NCBI RefSeq assembly: GCF_020103695.1
Contig: NZ_JAHXBF010000040.1
Span: 37,626 to 101,625 of the forward strand
Direction of reading: 5' to 3'
Origin: Hyalangium versicolor
GTDB taxonomy: Bacteria; Myxococcota; Myxococcia; Myxococcales; Myxococcaceae
DNA length: 64,000 nt
The notes beneath the pieces are model-generated. The model did no database searches and was not told the origin of the DNA. It saw only the letters and a program-made list of their open reading frames with translations. A program made the position numbers and the translations under genes. This document shows, piece after piece, positions 1 to 8,367 of the stretch (positions within the stretch are counted from its first letter, which is position 1; each line of letters opens with the position of its first letter).

Positions 1-308
1 AGGCCACCCGCGACTTCCTCAGCTCCATGGCCGGCCGCACCCTCCTGCTGCTCTCGGGGGACTCGCCCAAGCGCGTCATGGGCAACCTCGCCTCCGGCTA
101 CCGCTCGGCCGTGAGCTATGGCGAGCGCACCGTCACCCTGCTCAGTGACACCAGCGCCCGCGTCCTCATGAAGCGCGACTTCATGCTCCCCCTCTACAAT
201 GAGGGCGTCCTGCTCGCCGTGCTCGAGTCCGTTCACGCCAAGAATCCCCAGGTCCGTGCCCGACCTATTGGCGTTCTGGACTGTGAGTACGATCTGTCCT
301 GGGGCTGA
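1..308 (+). CDS. DUF2378 (TIGR02265) family protein, 3' part only
   Basis: The gene begins before the window. The frame is open from base 3 (first residues ATRDFLSSM) to TGA at 306-308, leaving about 101 C-terminal residues. The ending, with PLYNEGVLLAVLES followed by VRARPIGVLDCEYDLSW, is the usual C-terminus of the myxobacterial paralogous family DUF2378/TIGR02265, whose members are about 180-200 residues and of unknown function. A complete paralogue lies at 52018-52614 in this window. The family is expanded in fruiting myxobacteria. No enzymatic motif is visible in the part seen here. The internal ATG at 27 is unlikely to be the real start because homology continues upstream of it. Confidence 0.8.
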   Translation, partial: ATRDFLSSMAGRTLLLLSGDSPKRVMGNLASGYRSAVSYGERTVTLLSDTSARVLMKRDFMLPLYNEGVLLAVLESVHAKNPQVRARPIGVLDCEYDLSWG

Positions 309-352
309 ACGCTCGCCCGCTCCCTCCCCGCCGGCCCGCTCGGACGCCAGGG

Positions 353-1558
353 ATGCGGCACACATCCAGAGTCCGCGTTAGAACTGTCCCCGTGCTCGAT
401 CCGTCGATCCGCGTCCAGGTGCTGGATTCCATCACCGACCTCCCCGCCGAGAAGTGGGACACGCTCGCGGGACCGGATGCTCCCCCCTTCGTGAAGCATG
501 CCTGGTTGGCTGCCATGGAGGAGAGCGGGAGCGCCCAGCGCGACACAGGCTGGGCTCCACACCACCTGACGCTGTGGCGAGGGGAGACGCTCGTGGCCGC
601 CTCACCCGCCTATCGCAAGTACCACAGCATGGGCGAGTACATCTATGACTTCGCCTGGGCACAGGCCGCCGCGCGCATGGGCGTCGAGTACTACCCCAAG
701 CTCGTCATCGGCGCGCCCCTGTCTCCCGCCACCGCGCCGCGCTTCCTCGTGGCTCCCGGAGAGAACGTACGCGAGGCCCGCCACGCGCTCATGGAGGCCG
801 CCATCGAGAGCGCTCGCGAAGAGGGTTGCTCCTCCATCCACGTCATCTACCCCACCGAGGAGGAGGCGGACTTCCTGGAGCAGTCCGGCATGGCGCGGCG
901 GATGACGCTGCAATTCCATTGGAAGAACCCGGGTTACAGCTCCTACGATGACTATCTGGCCCGCTTCAGCTCCAAGCGGCGCAACCAACTGCGGCGCGAG
1001 CGCGGCGCCGCGGAGACCCAGGGCATCCTCCTTCGCACCGTTCCGGGCGAGGCGCTCGGCCCCGAGCACGCACGGCGCGCCCACGCCTTCTATGCGGCCA
1101 CCTGCGAGCGCTACTCGTGGGGCCAGGTGCAGCTCACCCCGGATTTCTTCGCCCGCATCTTCCGCGACATGCCGCAGTCCATGGAGATGGTGGAGGCGGT
1201 GCGAGGCAAGCGCGTCATCGCCGGCGCCTTCAACGTCGTGACGCCGGAGCGGCTCTACGGACGCTACTGGGGGTGTTTCGAGGAGCACCCCTTCCTCCAC
1301 TTCAATGTCTGCCTGTACCACTCGGTGAACGAGTGCATCCGCGCGGGCCGCAAGGTGTTCGAGCCCGGCGCGGGCGGCGAGCACAAGGTGTCTCGCGGCT
1401 TCGAGCCCACCGCCGTGCACAGCGCCCACTTCATCTTCGATCAGCACCTGAATCGGGCCATCCGCGACTTCCTGCGCCGCGAGCGGGAGCACCTCACCCC
1501 CGCCGTGGAGGAGGCCGAACGTCTCGCCGGCCTCAAGCCCTGGCCGCTGACGGGTTAG
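353..1558 (+). CDS. FemAB-like / GNAT-fold acyltransferase (DUF482 family)
   Basis: A 401-residue soluble protein resembling the DUF482 (PF04339, peptidogalycan or FemAB-like) family. These have two GNAT-type halves and are suspected to transfer acyl or aminoacyl groups. Family-like stretches are YIYDFAWAQAA, YYPKLVIGAPLSP, the basic run FSSKRRNQLRRER near residue 205, and GRYWGCFEEHPFLHFNVCLY near residue 305. There is no signal peptide, so it is probably cytosolic. The substrate is unknown. ATG at 353 is used, but GTG at 392 would remove only 13 residues and neither has a strong ribosome site. Its stop overlaps the stop of the convergent downstream gene by 4 bp (1555-1558). Confidence 0.8.
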   Translation: MRHTSRVRVRTVPVLDPSIRVQVLDSITDLPAEKWDTLAGPDAPPFVKHAWLAAMEESGSAQRDTGWAPHHLTLWRGETLVAASPAYRKYHSMGEYIYDFAWAQAAARMGVEYYPKLVIGAPLSPATAPRFLVAPGENVREARHALMEAAIESAREEGCSSIHVIYPTEEEADFLEQSGMARRMTLQFHWKNPGYSSYDDYLARFSSKRRNQLRRERGAAETQGILLRTVPGEALGPEHARRAHAFYAATCERYSWGQVQLTPDFFARIFRDMPQSMEMVEAVRGKRVIAGAFNVVTPERLYGRYWGCFEEHPFLHFNVCLYHSVNECIRAGRKVFEPGAGGEHKVSRGFEPTAVHSAHFIFDQHLNRAIRDFLRREREHLTPAVEEAERLAGLKPWPLTG

Positions 1559-2106
1559 TAGTTCACCTTGAGCGTGGGCAGCAGCAGGCGCTCCGCCTCG
1601 GCCGTGGGCTGCAGCGAGCGGCTCACGTCCAGCAACAGCACCGCGCGTCCGCGCTCCAAGAGCGAGGCCACCGGCGCATCGAAGCTCACCGGCGCCACCT
1701 GCGTGTCCAGCGAGCCCGCCTTCCCGCCCTGCTCCCAACCGCCGAAGTCGTCGAAGGTCATCTTCACCTTCACCGTGCTCACGCCCTCGGGGACGAAGAA
1801 GTGGCCCACCAGGTACGCGTGGTCCTTCACCGTCAGGTCCACCGTGCGCGCCGCCAGGCGCACCGGCAGCGCCTGGCCCTCCGGCGTCGACACCTCCAGG
1901 GAGCGCACCGGCACCAGCACGGAGGCATAGGCCTCCGCGTTCGTTCCTCGCAGGCGCAGCTCGAAGTTCCGGCCCGCCGTCACCCCGTCCGGCGTGCGCG
2001 TGGTGGTGAGCCCCGGCGAGCCCGGGTTCAGAGAGCGCTCGGAGTCTCCGCAGGCGGACAGGACGAGAGCGGCGGCGCTCAGCGCGGACAGCATCAGCTT
2101 CTTCAT
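1555..2106 (-). CDS. Secreted lipoprotein, unknown function
   Basis: A 183-residue protein that starts MKKLMLSALSAAALVLSAC, a textbook lipoprotein signal peptide (lipobox LSAC, acylated Cys 19). The ATG at 2106 is chosen over a longer open frame because it is preceded by GAGGAGA at good spacing and begins the signal sequence exactly. The mature part looks like a beta-sandwich, with alternating hydrophobic stretches such as RNFELRLRG and STVKVKMTFDDFGG, but I recognise no family. It lies 37 bp downstream of another secreted-protein gene in the same direction, so the two are probably co-transcribed. The product is expected on the periplasmic face or cell surface. Confidence 0.7.
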   Translation of the reverse strand: MKKLMLSALSAAALVLSACGDSERSLNPGSPGLTTTRTPDGVTAGRNFELRLRGTNAEAYASVLVPVRSLEVSTPEGQALPVRLAARTVDLTVKDHAYLVGHFFVPEGVSTVKVKMTFDDFGGWEQGGKAGSLDTQVAPVSFDAPVASLLERGRAVLLLDVSRSLQPTAEAERLLLPTLKVNY

Positions 2107-2143
2107 GGTGTGTTCTCCTCGAAGTGGGTGGTGGGTCCGCGGC

Positions 2144-3106
2144 TCACTGGCCGCCCGGCAGGCAGTTCTGTCCGCTCGGCTGCGTGAAGTCGTCGGCGAT
2201 GCTCTGCGCATGGGCCGGCGTCGGCGGGCCTGGATCCACATCCGCGGGCAGCACCAGCTCCCGTCCCTCGACGTTCATCTCCCTCAGTGCGCTCCGCAGC
2301 GCCCCGATGCCCTGGCACTGGGCGCCGGAGAGCGCCGTCCGCCCGGTATCCAGCAGGTCCGCGGGGCGCGTGAACGAGCCGAACAGGTACGCGTTGCAGT
2401 GCGCCACGAGCACCTGCCTCGCCAGCAGCAAGCGGGCCGTGTCCAGCGGCGTGCGCGACTCGCCGTTGCGGTACAGCGAGGGGCTGCCCCAGAGCACCCC
2501 CAGCGCCTGCTCCAGCGTGGACACCGTCCCGAGGCTCCCCAGCTCGATGGGGAACAGCTCCACGCACTGCTGGAGCGCCTGCTCATGGACCTTGAAGAAG
2601 CCCTCGTCCCGCGTCACCCGCGGCTCCGGGCAGCTGTTCGTCACCTCGCAATCCGTGGGCGGAGGCGGCACGTACGGCGGATCACACACGAGCCTCGCCG
2701 CGCACTGGTCCTCGCCCAACGGCCACACCACCCGGAAGGTGCTGTCGAAGGCCCCGTCGTCCGAGCCGTCCTGGGCCGCCAGCGCCCGGCACTCCTCGTA
2801 GCTGCCCAGCTGGATCAGGAACTTCTGGTCCGCCGATTCCCCCACCGGCACCGCCAGCGGCAGCGCGTACTCGAAACTCCAGCCCCGGCCCGTCAGCCCC
2901 GTGTCCTCGGCATTCAGCGCCAGGGACGGCGCCGTCGGGTGGATGTTGATGAGGCGATCATCGAAGCGGACCGTGATGGGGTACTCCTCGACGTGGACGA
3001 CCGGCTGGCCGTTGACGCGCTTCTCACAGTCGAACTCGTGCGCGTACGCCGTGCCTCCCACTCCCAGCGCCGCAGTGAAGACCGCGACCCTCCATCCCCT
3101 CTGCAT
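2144..3106 (-). CDS. Secreted Cys-rich protein, unknown function
   Basis: A 320-residue protein with an N-terminal signal peptide (MQRGWRVAVFTAALGVGGTAYA, cleavage expected after AYA). The mature protein has several cysteines (for example C-rich segments around DCEKR, CDPPY, DCEVTNSC and QNCLPGG) that could form disulfides outside the cytoplasm. A proline run (VPPPPTDC) splits it into an N-terminal beta-rich part and a helical C-terminal part (EQALQQCVEL, LLLARQVLVAHCNAYLFG). I do not recognise the family. It is the first gene of a probable two-gene unit with the lipoprotein at 1555-2106. Confidence 0.65.
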   Translation of the reverse strand: MQRGWRVAVFTAALGVGGTAYAHEFDCEKRVNGQPVVHVEEYPITVRFDDRLINIHPTAPSLALNAEDTGLTGRGWSFEYALPLAVPVGESADQKFLIQLGSYEECRALAAQDGSDDGAFDSTFRVVWPLGEDQCAARLVCDPPYVPPPPTDCEVTNSCPEPRVTRDEGFFKVHEQALQQCVELFPIELGSLGTVSTLEQALGVLWGSPSLYRNGESRTPLDTARLLLARQVLVAHCNAYLFGSFTRPADLLDTGRTALSGAQCQGIGALRSALREMNVEGRELVLPADVDPGPPTPAHAQSIADDFTQPSGQNCLPGGQ

Positions 3107-3257
3107 GTAGCTCTCCCCGTGGCGAAGACGGGCTCCCGATCAGTCCGGGCCCGTGCCCACCGGGGCCTCTTCACGTCCCGTACCGGGCGCCCCCAGGCCC
3201 CTTTGTGTCCACCGGAAGCCACCTCCGGGCTCCGGACCGGCGCTCGGCGGGTTGCTC

Positions 3258-3285
3258 GGAGCCCCCACCTGGGAAGAAGGGCTCC
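3258..3285. repeat. 7-bp inverted repeat in the gap 3107-3372
   Basis: GGAGCCC at 3258-3264 is followed after 14 bases by GGGCTCC at 3279-3285. It sits in the 266-bp region between the divergent secreted-protein gene (3106, minus) and the SUFU gene (plus). It could be part of a bidirectional control region or an RNA hairpin in the SUFU leader. Nothing else was recognised in this gap. Confidence 0.35.
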
Positions 3286-3372
3286 CCTGAGTGGGCAAAG
3301 GATTTCCCACCAGGAGCACACCTCGAGAGTTTCGAAGTTGTGAAACCAACCAGGACCTTTAGAGTCGCGCTC

Positions 3373-4059
3373 ATGAAAGCGCCCGAGACGGATGAAGACT
3401 TCGTCCAGTGGTACGAGGACTGCTGGGCCGACCGCGACGAGGTGGAGTACCCGAAGCTCTTCGGGGCCATCAGCGATAACGTCTACACGCTGGATCAAAC
3501 AGATGCGCTGCAAGCCTGGCTCGAGAGCGACCTGGCTCAAGTGCAGGAGCTGGATCCGAACTGGGGGCCCATGGGTGTCCGCGTGGCCCCGCCCAGCGAG
3601 CAGTTCCCCTACTGGTCCTATGTGACGAGCGGCCTGTCCAACCCCTTCACCGTGGCGCCGGGAGCGGAGCTCGCCGACGGCGCTTCGAGTGGCATCGGCT
3701 ACGAGATGGTCATCCACACGCCCGAGGAGGCGTCGTGGCCGGTGTTCCGGTTGCTGGACATGATGGCCTACAACCTCGTGTGCCTGCGCGCCTTCGCGCT
3801 GGGTCACCGCTACCCGGTGGAGGGTTCACTCACCGGCGGCGAGACGAAATTGAACGGCTTCGTCTTCGTGAAGGACCCCTCGCGCGCGGCCGAGTTCACC
3901 CTGCCCTCCGGCAAGGTGCAGCTGCTCACGCTGGTGGGGGTGACGCGCAACGAGATGGCCTTCAGCCGCTCCAATGGCGCCGACAAGCTGATGGCCAAGC
4001 TGGCCGAGGCCGGCACCGGCTACATCACCCACGGGGACCGGGAAGAGGTGAAGCTGTAG
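3373..4059 (+). CDS. Suppressor-of-fused (SUFU) domain protein
   Basis: About 228 residues resembling the bacterial SUFU family (PF05076). Characteristic stretches are EYPKLFGAISDNVYTLD near the start, ASSGIGYEMVIHTPEEASWPVFR in the middle, and QLLTLVGVTRNEMAFSRSNGADKL near the end. Bacterial SUFU proteins have been proposed to act as immunity proteins for polymorphic toxins, and no toxin is adjacent here, so the role is open. The frame is open back to 3205, but the residues encoded there are low-complexity and unlike protein, so ATG 3373 (MKAPETDED) is preferred. No clear ribosome site precedes it. A strong hairpin follows the stop. Confidence 0.7.
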   Translation: MKAPETDEDFVQWYEDCWADRDEVEYPKLFGAISDNVYTLDQTDALQAWLESDLAQVQELDPNWGPMGVRVAPPSEQFPYWSYVTSGLSNPFTVAPGAELADGASSGIGYEMVIHTPEEASWPVFRLLDMMAYNLVCLRAFALGHRYPVEGSLTGGETKLNGFVFVKDPSRAAEFTLPSGKVQLLTLVGVTRNEMAFSRSNGADKLMAKLAEAGTGYITHGDREEVKL

Positions 4060-4072
4060 CGCCCGAGGCTCA

Positions 4073-4106
4073 GGACCGCCGGCCGAACACCCGGCTCTGG
4101 CGGTCC
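4073..4106. terminator. Convergent-gene hairpin
   Basis: GGACCGCC (4073-4080) pairs with GGCGGTCC (4099-4106), and an inner GCCG/CGGC stem extends the hairpin. It lies 13 bp after the SUFU stop and before the stop of the convergent gene at 4210. There is no T-run, so it may stop transcription weakly or protect 3' ends in either direction. Confidence 0.5.
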
Positions 4107-4209
4107 AACCCCAGGCCGTAGGGGCCCGCCACGTCCGCGTGGGGGCCCACCTCCAGGGCGCACTCCTGCTCTCGGACCGTCACCCGGTGCAGCTGCGCGC
4201 GGCGGGCGC

Positions 4210-4989
4210 TCAGGAGAGGCGGAGGCTCGGCACCGGCAACCGCGGCAGCTCGAGCCGCGGCAGCTTGAGGCTCTTGCGGAACTCGGCGACGGCCTGGCCC
4301 AGCTCCTCCACCGCCTTGCCGCCCCGGGCTACGTCCTCCGGCTTCAGCCGGCCAATCGTGTCGGCGACCTGCTTCACGCCGTCCTTGCCCAGCAGCTCGC
4401 GCAGCTCCGGAGTGGTGGCCACCTTCACCTGATCCTGCGCCGGCAGGTTCAGCAGACCCGAGTTCACGCACGCCTTGGCGAGCGCATCCGCCGAGAACTT
4501 CTTGAAGGCCTCGGGATCGCGCTCCAGCTGCGCGAAGGCCGCCGGGTCCGACGCCCGCTTCAGCTCCACGGCGTCCTGCAGCGCCTTCACCGCCCGGTCG
4601 CGCCACGCCAGCCCCGCGGGCTGCAGCTCCTTGGCACCCAGGCTGGAGAGCTTCTCCAGGGACTTCTGCCCCTGGCCCAGGTACAGCTCCGGCACCGGAG
4701 CGCCCGGGTTGCGCCGCACGTAGTCGTCATGGCGCTGGCGGAAGTAATCCGCGCTCGGGGTGCGAACCTCCGCGGGCGGGGTCCGAGCGGCCGCCGAACC
4801 CGTGGCCTTGCCCGTACCACCCGAGCGCGAAACGGACTCGAAGCCATCACCCGCCACTGTTGAGGACTGCCGCGTCTCCGGGCCCCGCGCTACCGTCGCC
4901 TGCGGAGCTTCCTTGCTACTGGCAGGCTTGGCTGTTTCTGTCTCAGCCTGCTTGGGGCGAAAAGGGCCCCCTGAGCCGTTGACGCGCAT
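4210..4989 (-). CDS. Hypothetical helical protein with disordered N-terminus
   Basis: A 259-residue protein. The first ~85 residues (MRVNGSGGPFRPKQAETET...) are rich in Ser, Thr, Ala and Gly and are probably disordered. The remainder is predicted helical, with segments such as RQRHDDYVRRNPG, KSLEKLSSLGAKEL and KQVADTIGRLKPEDVARGGKAVEELG. There is no signal peptide or membrane segment. ATG 4989 is chosen because it has a TTGAGGAGT ribosome site 7-8 bases upstream, although the frame stays open to 5157. I do not recognise a family. The disordered head and helical tail resemble myxobacterial substrates of secretion or structural systems, which is inference only. Confidence 0.65.
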   Translation of the reverse strand: MRVNGSGGPFRPKQAETETAKPASSKEAPQATVARGPETRQSSTVAGDGFESVSRSGGTGKATGSAAARTPPAEVRTPSADYFRQRHDDYVRRNPGAPVPELYLGQGQKSLEKLSSLGAKELQPAGLAWRDRAVKALQDAVELKRASDPAAFAQLERDPEAFKKFSADALAKACVNSGLLNLPAQDQVKVATTPELRELLGKDGVKQVADTIGRLKPEDVARGGKAVEELGQAVAEFRKSLKLPRLELPRLPVPSLRLS

Positions 4990-5286
4990 GACACTACTCC
5001 TCAATGTGGTTCGGCCCATCTCTGAAGGCATGGGCGGGTGATCCTCGAATCCATTGTCGCACCAGTCCCGTGGAAGTTGCGCGTGATCGGCCCGGAAAAA
5101 GGCTTCCGACTGTTCAGGCTCGACTGACGCACAGCCCCATCCCACAATGTAGGACACAAATCAGGACGGGCACTTACCGTGAGGCAGAACGCCTGTACGA
5201 TAGGCACCGGTGGTGCTGCGCTGCGGCTTGCGGTCCCGGAACCGGGGGTCGAGCCTGTGCCTGGAGGGTTCTTCGCGGGGGGTGGT

Positions 5287-5670
5287 GTGCAACGCGTGCT
5301 CGTGCTCGAGGACAACGAGGATTTGAGGACCCTGCTCTGCGAGCTGCTGGTGGCCTCGGGCGCGGAGAGCTGCGTGAGCGCCGGCTCGTACGAGGCGATG
5401 GTCCGTCAGAAGGATCAGGTGCTGGGGTGCGAGCTGGCGGTGTTGGACGTCAACCTGGGCTCGGGGCTGCCCAGCGGGCTGGATGCGTACCACTGGCTGC
5501 GGGAACAGGGCTTCGGCGGGCAGATCGTCTTCCTCACCGGCCATGCGCGCTCGCATCCGCTGGTGCGCCAGGCGCATGAGCTGACGCACGCCCGGGTGTT
5601 GTCCAAGCCCGTGGACACCAAGGAGCTGATGGCGCTGGTGAGGGGCCCCCATGGCTCGCGGGCAGGCTGA
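5287..5670 (+). CDS. Stand-alone response regulator receiver protein
   Basis: A single CheY-like receiver domain. From the GTG at 5287 it is 127 residues, the normal size. The acidic pair E8-D9 (VLEDNED), phosphoacceptor D54 (LAVLDVNLG), conserved Thr 84 (FLTGHARSH) and Lys 107 (LSKPVD) are all present, so it should be phosphorylatable. There is no output domain. A G-rich stretch just before GTG 5287 supports this start, whereas the frame upstream (from 5179) encodes residues unlike a receiver. The 3' end overlaps the following degenerate sensor gene by 20 bp, so the two are translated together and probably work in one signalling route. Confidence 0.8.
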   Translation: MQRVLVLEDNEDLRTLLCELLVASGAESCVSAGSYEAMVRQKDQVLGCELAVLDVNLGSGLPSGLDAYHWLREQGFGGQIVFLTGHARSHPLVRQAHELTHARVLSKPVDTKELMALVRGPHGSRAG

Positions 5671-6544
5671 GCGGGCGCCGCTGCCGGTGCCGGAGGAGCT
5701 GCGCGCGAGGGCCTGGTGGGGGGCCTTCTTCGCCACGCTGCTGACGCTGCTGGGCGAGGCAGCGTATGTCCTGATCGACTGGCGCGTGCACCCTGGCAAC
5801 CTCGTGCTCCCCGCGCTGCGCGCGCTGCATGTGCTGGAGGCCCTGGGGTTGCTGGTGCTGCTGTTCGCACGGCGAGGCACGGCGAGCCCTCGGCTGAGTT
5901 CGGGAATCTTCTCCGCCGTGGCGGTCCCGTACCTGATCATCTTCGCCGTGGCGGAGGTGGCCATGGCCAGCTCGGGGCTCGTGTGGCAACCGCTGACGGG
6001 CCACCGCTTGTTGATGCTGGGCATCGGCCTGCTGGCGCCCATGGGGATGGGGCCCGGGCTTGGGTTCGTCGGGGCCTTCGCGCTGGAGGGCGTGGTCCTC
6101 TGGTATGGGCTGGGGCTGCAGAACCGGCTGGAGATGCCGTGGGAGCCGTGGATCACCCTCGTGTGGGGTGGCACGGCGTGCGGGCTGTTGGCCTTCCGCG
6201 TGCGGACGCAGCGCATCGAGCAGCGGCTGCTGAAGGCTCGCTCCGAGGCCGAGTCCCTGGAGCGGGTGGCGCGGCTGTTCCTCGCGATGCGCGACGCCGC
6301 CAATACTCCGCTGCAGTCACTGGAGGTGGGCGTCAGCCTGTTGCAACAGCGCTCTCCGGAGAACGCCCAGTTGCTGCTCACCCTGGAGCGGGCGCTGGGT
6401 CAGCTGCGCTCGCTCACCGCGCGCATGGACATCGCGGATCCGCTGGTGAACTGGGACTCCGCGGACACGACGATCGACTCCGAGGAGGTGCTGCGCAACC
6501 TGGAGGCGTCCCTCACCCGGGAGCTGGAGCGAAGACGCCACTGA
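5651..6544 (+). CDS. Membrane sensor-kinase-like protein lacking catalytic parts
   Basis: A 297-residue protein with about six hydrophobic segments between residues 22 and 190 (for example WWGAFFATLLTLLGEAAYVL and PYLIIFAVAEVAMASSGLVW). They are followed by a coiled helix (RIEQRLLKARSEAESLERVARL) and a stretch RDAANTPLQSLEVGVSLLQQ that looks like the dimerisation helix of histidine kinases. The phospho-accepting His at the expected place is Arg or absent, and there is no HATPase domain with N, G1 or G2 boxes before the stop. It therefore cannot be a standard kinase. The overlap with the response regulator suggests it sequesters or dephosphorylates that partner, or feeds a kinase in trans (inference). 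Confidence 0.7.
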   Translation: MARGQAERAPLPVPEELRARAWWGAFFATLLTLLGEAAYVLIDWRVHPGNLVLPALRALHVLEALGLLVLLFARRGTASPRLSSGIFSAVAVPYLIIFAVAEVAMASSGLVWQPLTGHRLLMLGIGLLAPMGMGPGLGFVGAFALEGVVLWYGLGLQNRLEMPWEPWITLVWGGTACGLLAFRVRTQRIEQRLLKARSEAESLERVARLFLAMRDAANTPLQSLEVGVSLLQQRSPENAQLLLTLERALGQLRSLTARMDIADPLVNWDSADTTIDSEEVLRNLEASLTRELERRRH

Positions 6545-6563
6545 GCCCCTGGGCGTGGTCCGG

Positions 6564-7361
6564 CTACTCGCAGTCTCCCTCGAGCGGGCCCATCCTCAAC
6601 GGCCCCGAGAGCCAACCGGATGCGGACGTCTCCGCGTCAACGGGAACGAGCTGGAGCTCGAAGAAGAAGTCCTGGCCCTCGTTGAAGGCGTACTTCTCGG
6701 TGATCACCTTCCAGGCTGCCGGTTTGCCCTTCTCCGGCGTGAACATGAGCTGTTCGCCCTTGAGGCTCCACTGGCCCGCAGGCTTCTCGTCCTCCGGGGG
6801 GCGCGACTCGATGATCTTCTTGTCGGGCTTCAGGGTGATGAACACGGGGATGTCTCGGGGGGCCTGGAACAACCATTCGGGCGACTCGCGGATCACCTTC
6901 TCCGCCCCGCCGGCCTCGCCAGCCAGGACGCTCACGGCCTTGCGCCACTTCTTGTACTCCGAGCGGGCCTTGAGTGCCTTCAGCCCTTTCGCGTCCTCGT
7001 CGATCTTCGGAAGGACCACGGCCCGGTCCAGCTCCACCGCCCTCGACAGGTCGGCCAGGGCCCGGAAGATCCAGTTGGACCCGTAGTCGCAGTAGTCGAA
7101 GGTGCCAACCTCTTCCTTGCCCTTGTTCAGGAGGGTGGTGGTCCGCGCGCGATTGAGCCGGGCATAGGCGTTGTCCGGGTTCTGCTTCAGCGCCTTCTCG
7201 AACAGGCCGTGCGCCTTCTTGTAGTCCCCCTTCTCGTACGCCTTGAATCCCAGGGCGTTGGAGTCGGTGTCCTTGGCCTGGGCAAGTCCGGGCAGCGCCA
7301 TCCATGCAAGGCAGGCCAGGAGGGGCAGAGACACGCGACTCGGCGGCAGGAAGGAGCTCAT
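6564..7361 (-). CDS. Secreted TPR-repeat protein
   Basis: A 265-residue protein with a signal peptide (SLPLLACLAWMALPGLAQA) and a TPR pair right after it (NALGFKAYEKGDYKKAHGLFEKALKQNPDNAYARLNRART). A third TPR-like helix pair, NWIFRALADLSRAVELDRA, follows. The C-terminal ~110 residues are beta-rich (PVFITLKPDKKIIESRPPEDE, KPAAWKVITEKYAFNEGQDFFFELQLVPVD) and unrecognised. It is probably periplasmic or lipid-free extracellular and mediates protein contacts. It converges on the degenerate sensor gene with 19 bp between stops. Transcription is probably its own, since the LysR gene upstream is separated by only 13 bp and could also read through. Confidence 0.7.
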   Translation of the reverse strand: MSSFLPPSRVSLPLLACLAWMALPGLAQAKDTDSNALGFKAYEKGDYKKAHGLFEKALKQNPDNAYARLNRARTTTLLNKGKEEVGTFDYCDYGSNWIFRALADLSRAVELDRAVVLPKIDEDAKGLKALKARSEYKKWRKAVSVLAGEAGGAEKVIRESPEWLFQAPRDIPVFITLKPDKKIIESRPPEDEKPAGQWSLKGEQLMFTPEKGKPAAWKVITEKYAFNEGQDFFFELQLVPVDAETSASGWLSGPLRMGPLEGDCE

Positions 7362-7374
7362 GGGCGAGCTTTTA

Positions 7375-8286
7375 TCACTCCTGACCTTTCAGAGACTCCT
7401 CGGCCCGGAGCCGCTCGACAGCGAAGTCCACGAAGGCCCGAACCCGCGCATTGGCTCGCCTCCCCTCGGCGTGCACGATGTGGATGGGAATGGCCGGGAG
7501 CTCGTAGTCCTCGAGCACGAGTTGGAGCTGACCCCGGCGCACCTCCGAGGCGACCTGGTACGAGAGCACGCTGGTCAGCCCTCGCCCGGCCACCGCGGCG
7601 GCGATCGCGACCTCCGTGGCGTTGACGATCAGCCGCGAGGGCGGGGTGACCGTCTGCACCTTCGAGCCCGAGGTGAATGACCAGCCGTGCTGCTGGGAGG
7701 CCGTCTGGGAGAAGGTGATGGCATCGAAGCGTGACAGCTCGGCGGGCGTCCGCGGGCGACCATGCTCGGCCAGGTACCGAGGTGACGCGCAGACCACGCG
7801 CCGCACCGTCCCCACCCGGATCGCGTTCAACGACGAGTCCGGCAGATGGGCGATCCGGACGGCGACGTCGACCCCCTCATCCAGGAGATCCACCACGCGA
7901 TCGAGGAGCACCGTGCGCGCCACCACCTGCGGATGCCGGGCCAGGAAATCGAGGACGATGGGCGCGACATACATGCGCCCGAACATCATGGACGCCGTCA
8001 CGGTGAGCATCCCGCGCAGCTCGGTCTGAGAGCCGGCCGCCGAGGCCTCCGCCTCCTCGAGCTCTCCGAGGATCCGCTTGCAATCCGTGAGGAACTGGCG
8101 ACCCGCATCCGTGAGGCGCACGGTGCGCGTCGTGCGATGGAGCAGGCGTGTGCCGAGCCGCTCCTCGAGCGCCGAGACGGCCCGTGTCACCGCCGGAGGT
8201 GACATCGCCAGGCGCCGCGCCGCGGCTGCGAAGCCAGACTCCTCGGCCACGGCGACGAAGACGCGCAGGGTCTCGAGACGGTCCAC
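7375..8286 (-). CDS. LysR-family transcriptional regulator
   Basis: A 303-residue LysR regulator. The N-terminal winged HTH is clear (RLETLRVFVAVAEESGFAAAARRLAMSPPAVTRAVSALEERLG), followed by LLHRTTRTVRLTDAGRQF and a substrate-binding domain (residues ~90-295, typical LysR length). GTG 8286 is chosen because the HTH starts almost at once, and the open frame upstream would overlap the divergent promoter. It is divergent from a glutathione transferase gene at 8368, the usual arrangement for a LysR protein and its target, so it probably senses a ligand connected with that enzyme or the PPOX flavoprotein behind it (inference). Confidence 0.85.
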   Translation of the reverse strand: MDRLETLRVFVAVAEESGFAAAARRLAMSPPAVTRAVSALEERLGTRLLHRTTRTVRLTDAGRQFLTDCKRILGELEEAEASAAGSQTELRGMLTVTASMMFGRMYVAPIVLDFLARHPQVVARTVLLDRVVDLLDEGVDVAVRIAHLPDSSLNAIRVGTVRRVVCASPRYLAEHGRPRTPAELSRFDAITFSQTASQQHGWSFTSGSKVQTVTPPSRLIVNATEVAIAAAVAGRGLTSVLSYQVASEVRRGQLQLVLEDYELPAIPIHIVHAEGRRANARVRAFVDFAVERLRAEESLKGQE

Positions 8287-8293
8287 GGGACTA

Positions 8294-8336
8294 TTCCGCG
8301 CGGTGGAACAGTGCATTGTCAAGAACGGTCATTCCA
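8294..8336. promoter_or_regulatory. Divergent LysR/GST control region with TTCC/GGAA dyads
   Basis: The 81-bp interval between the LysR start (8286) and the GST start (8368) contains TTCC (8294-8297), then GGAA after 7 bases (8305-8308). A second dyad is TGGAA (8304-8308) with TTCCA (8332-8336). Overlapping dyads between divergent genes are typical of LysR recognition and activation sites. No good sigma-70 boxes were picked out. Confidence 0.4.
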
Positions 8337-8367
8337 CTCTCGGGCAGCAACGAGCATCTTCTCGTCC

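Noticed and set aside
1117..2187. Plus-strand frame over the acyltransferase and lipoprotein genes
   Set aside because: Arg/Gln/His-rich shadow crossing two well supported genes on both strands.
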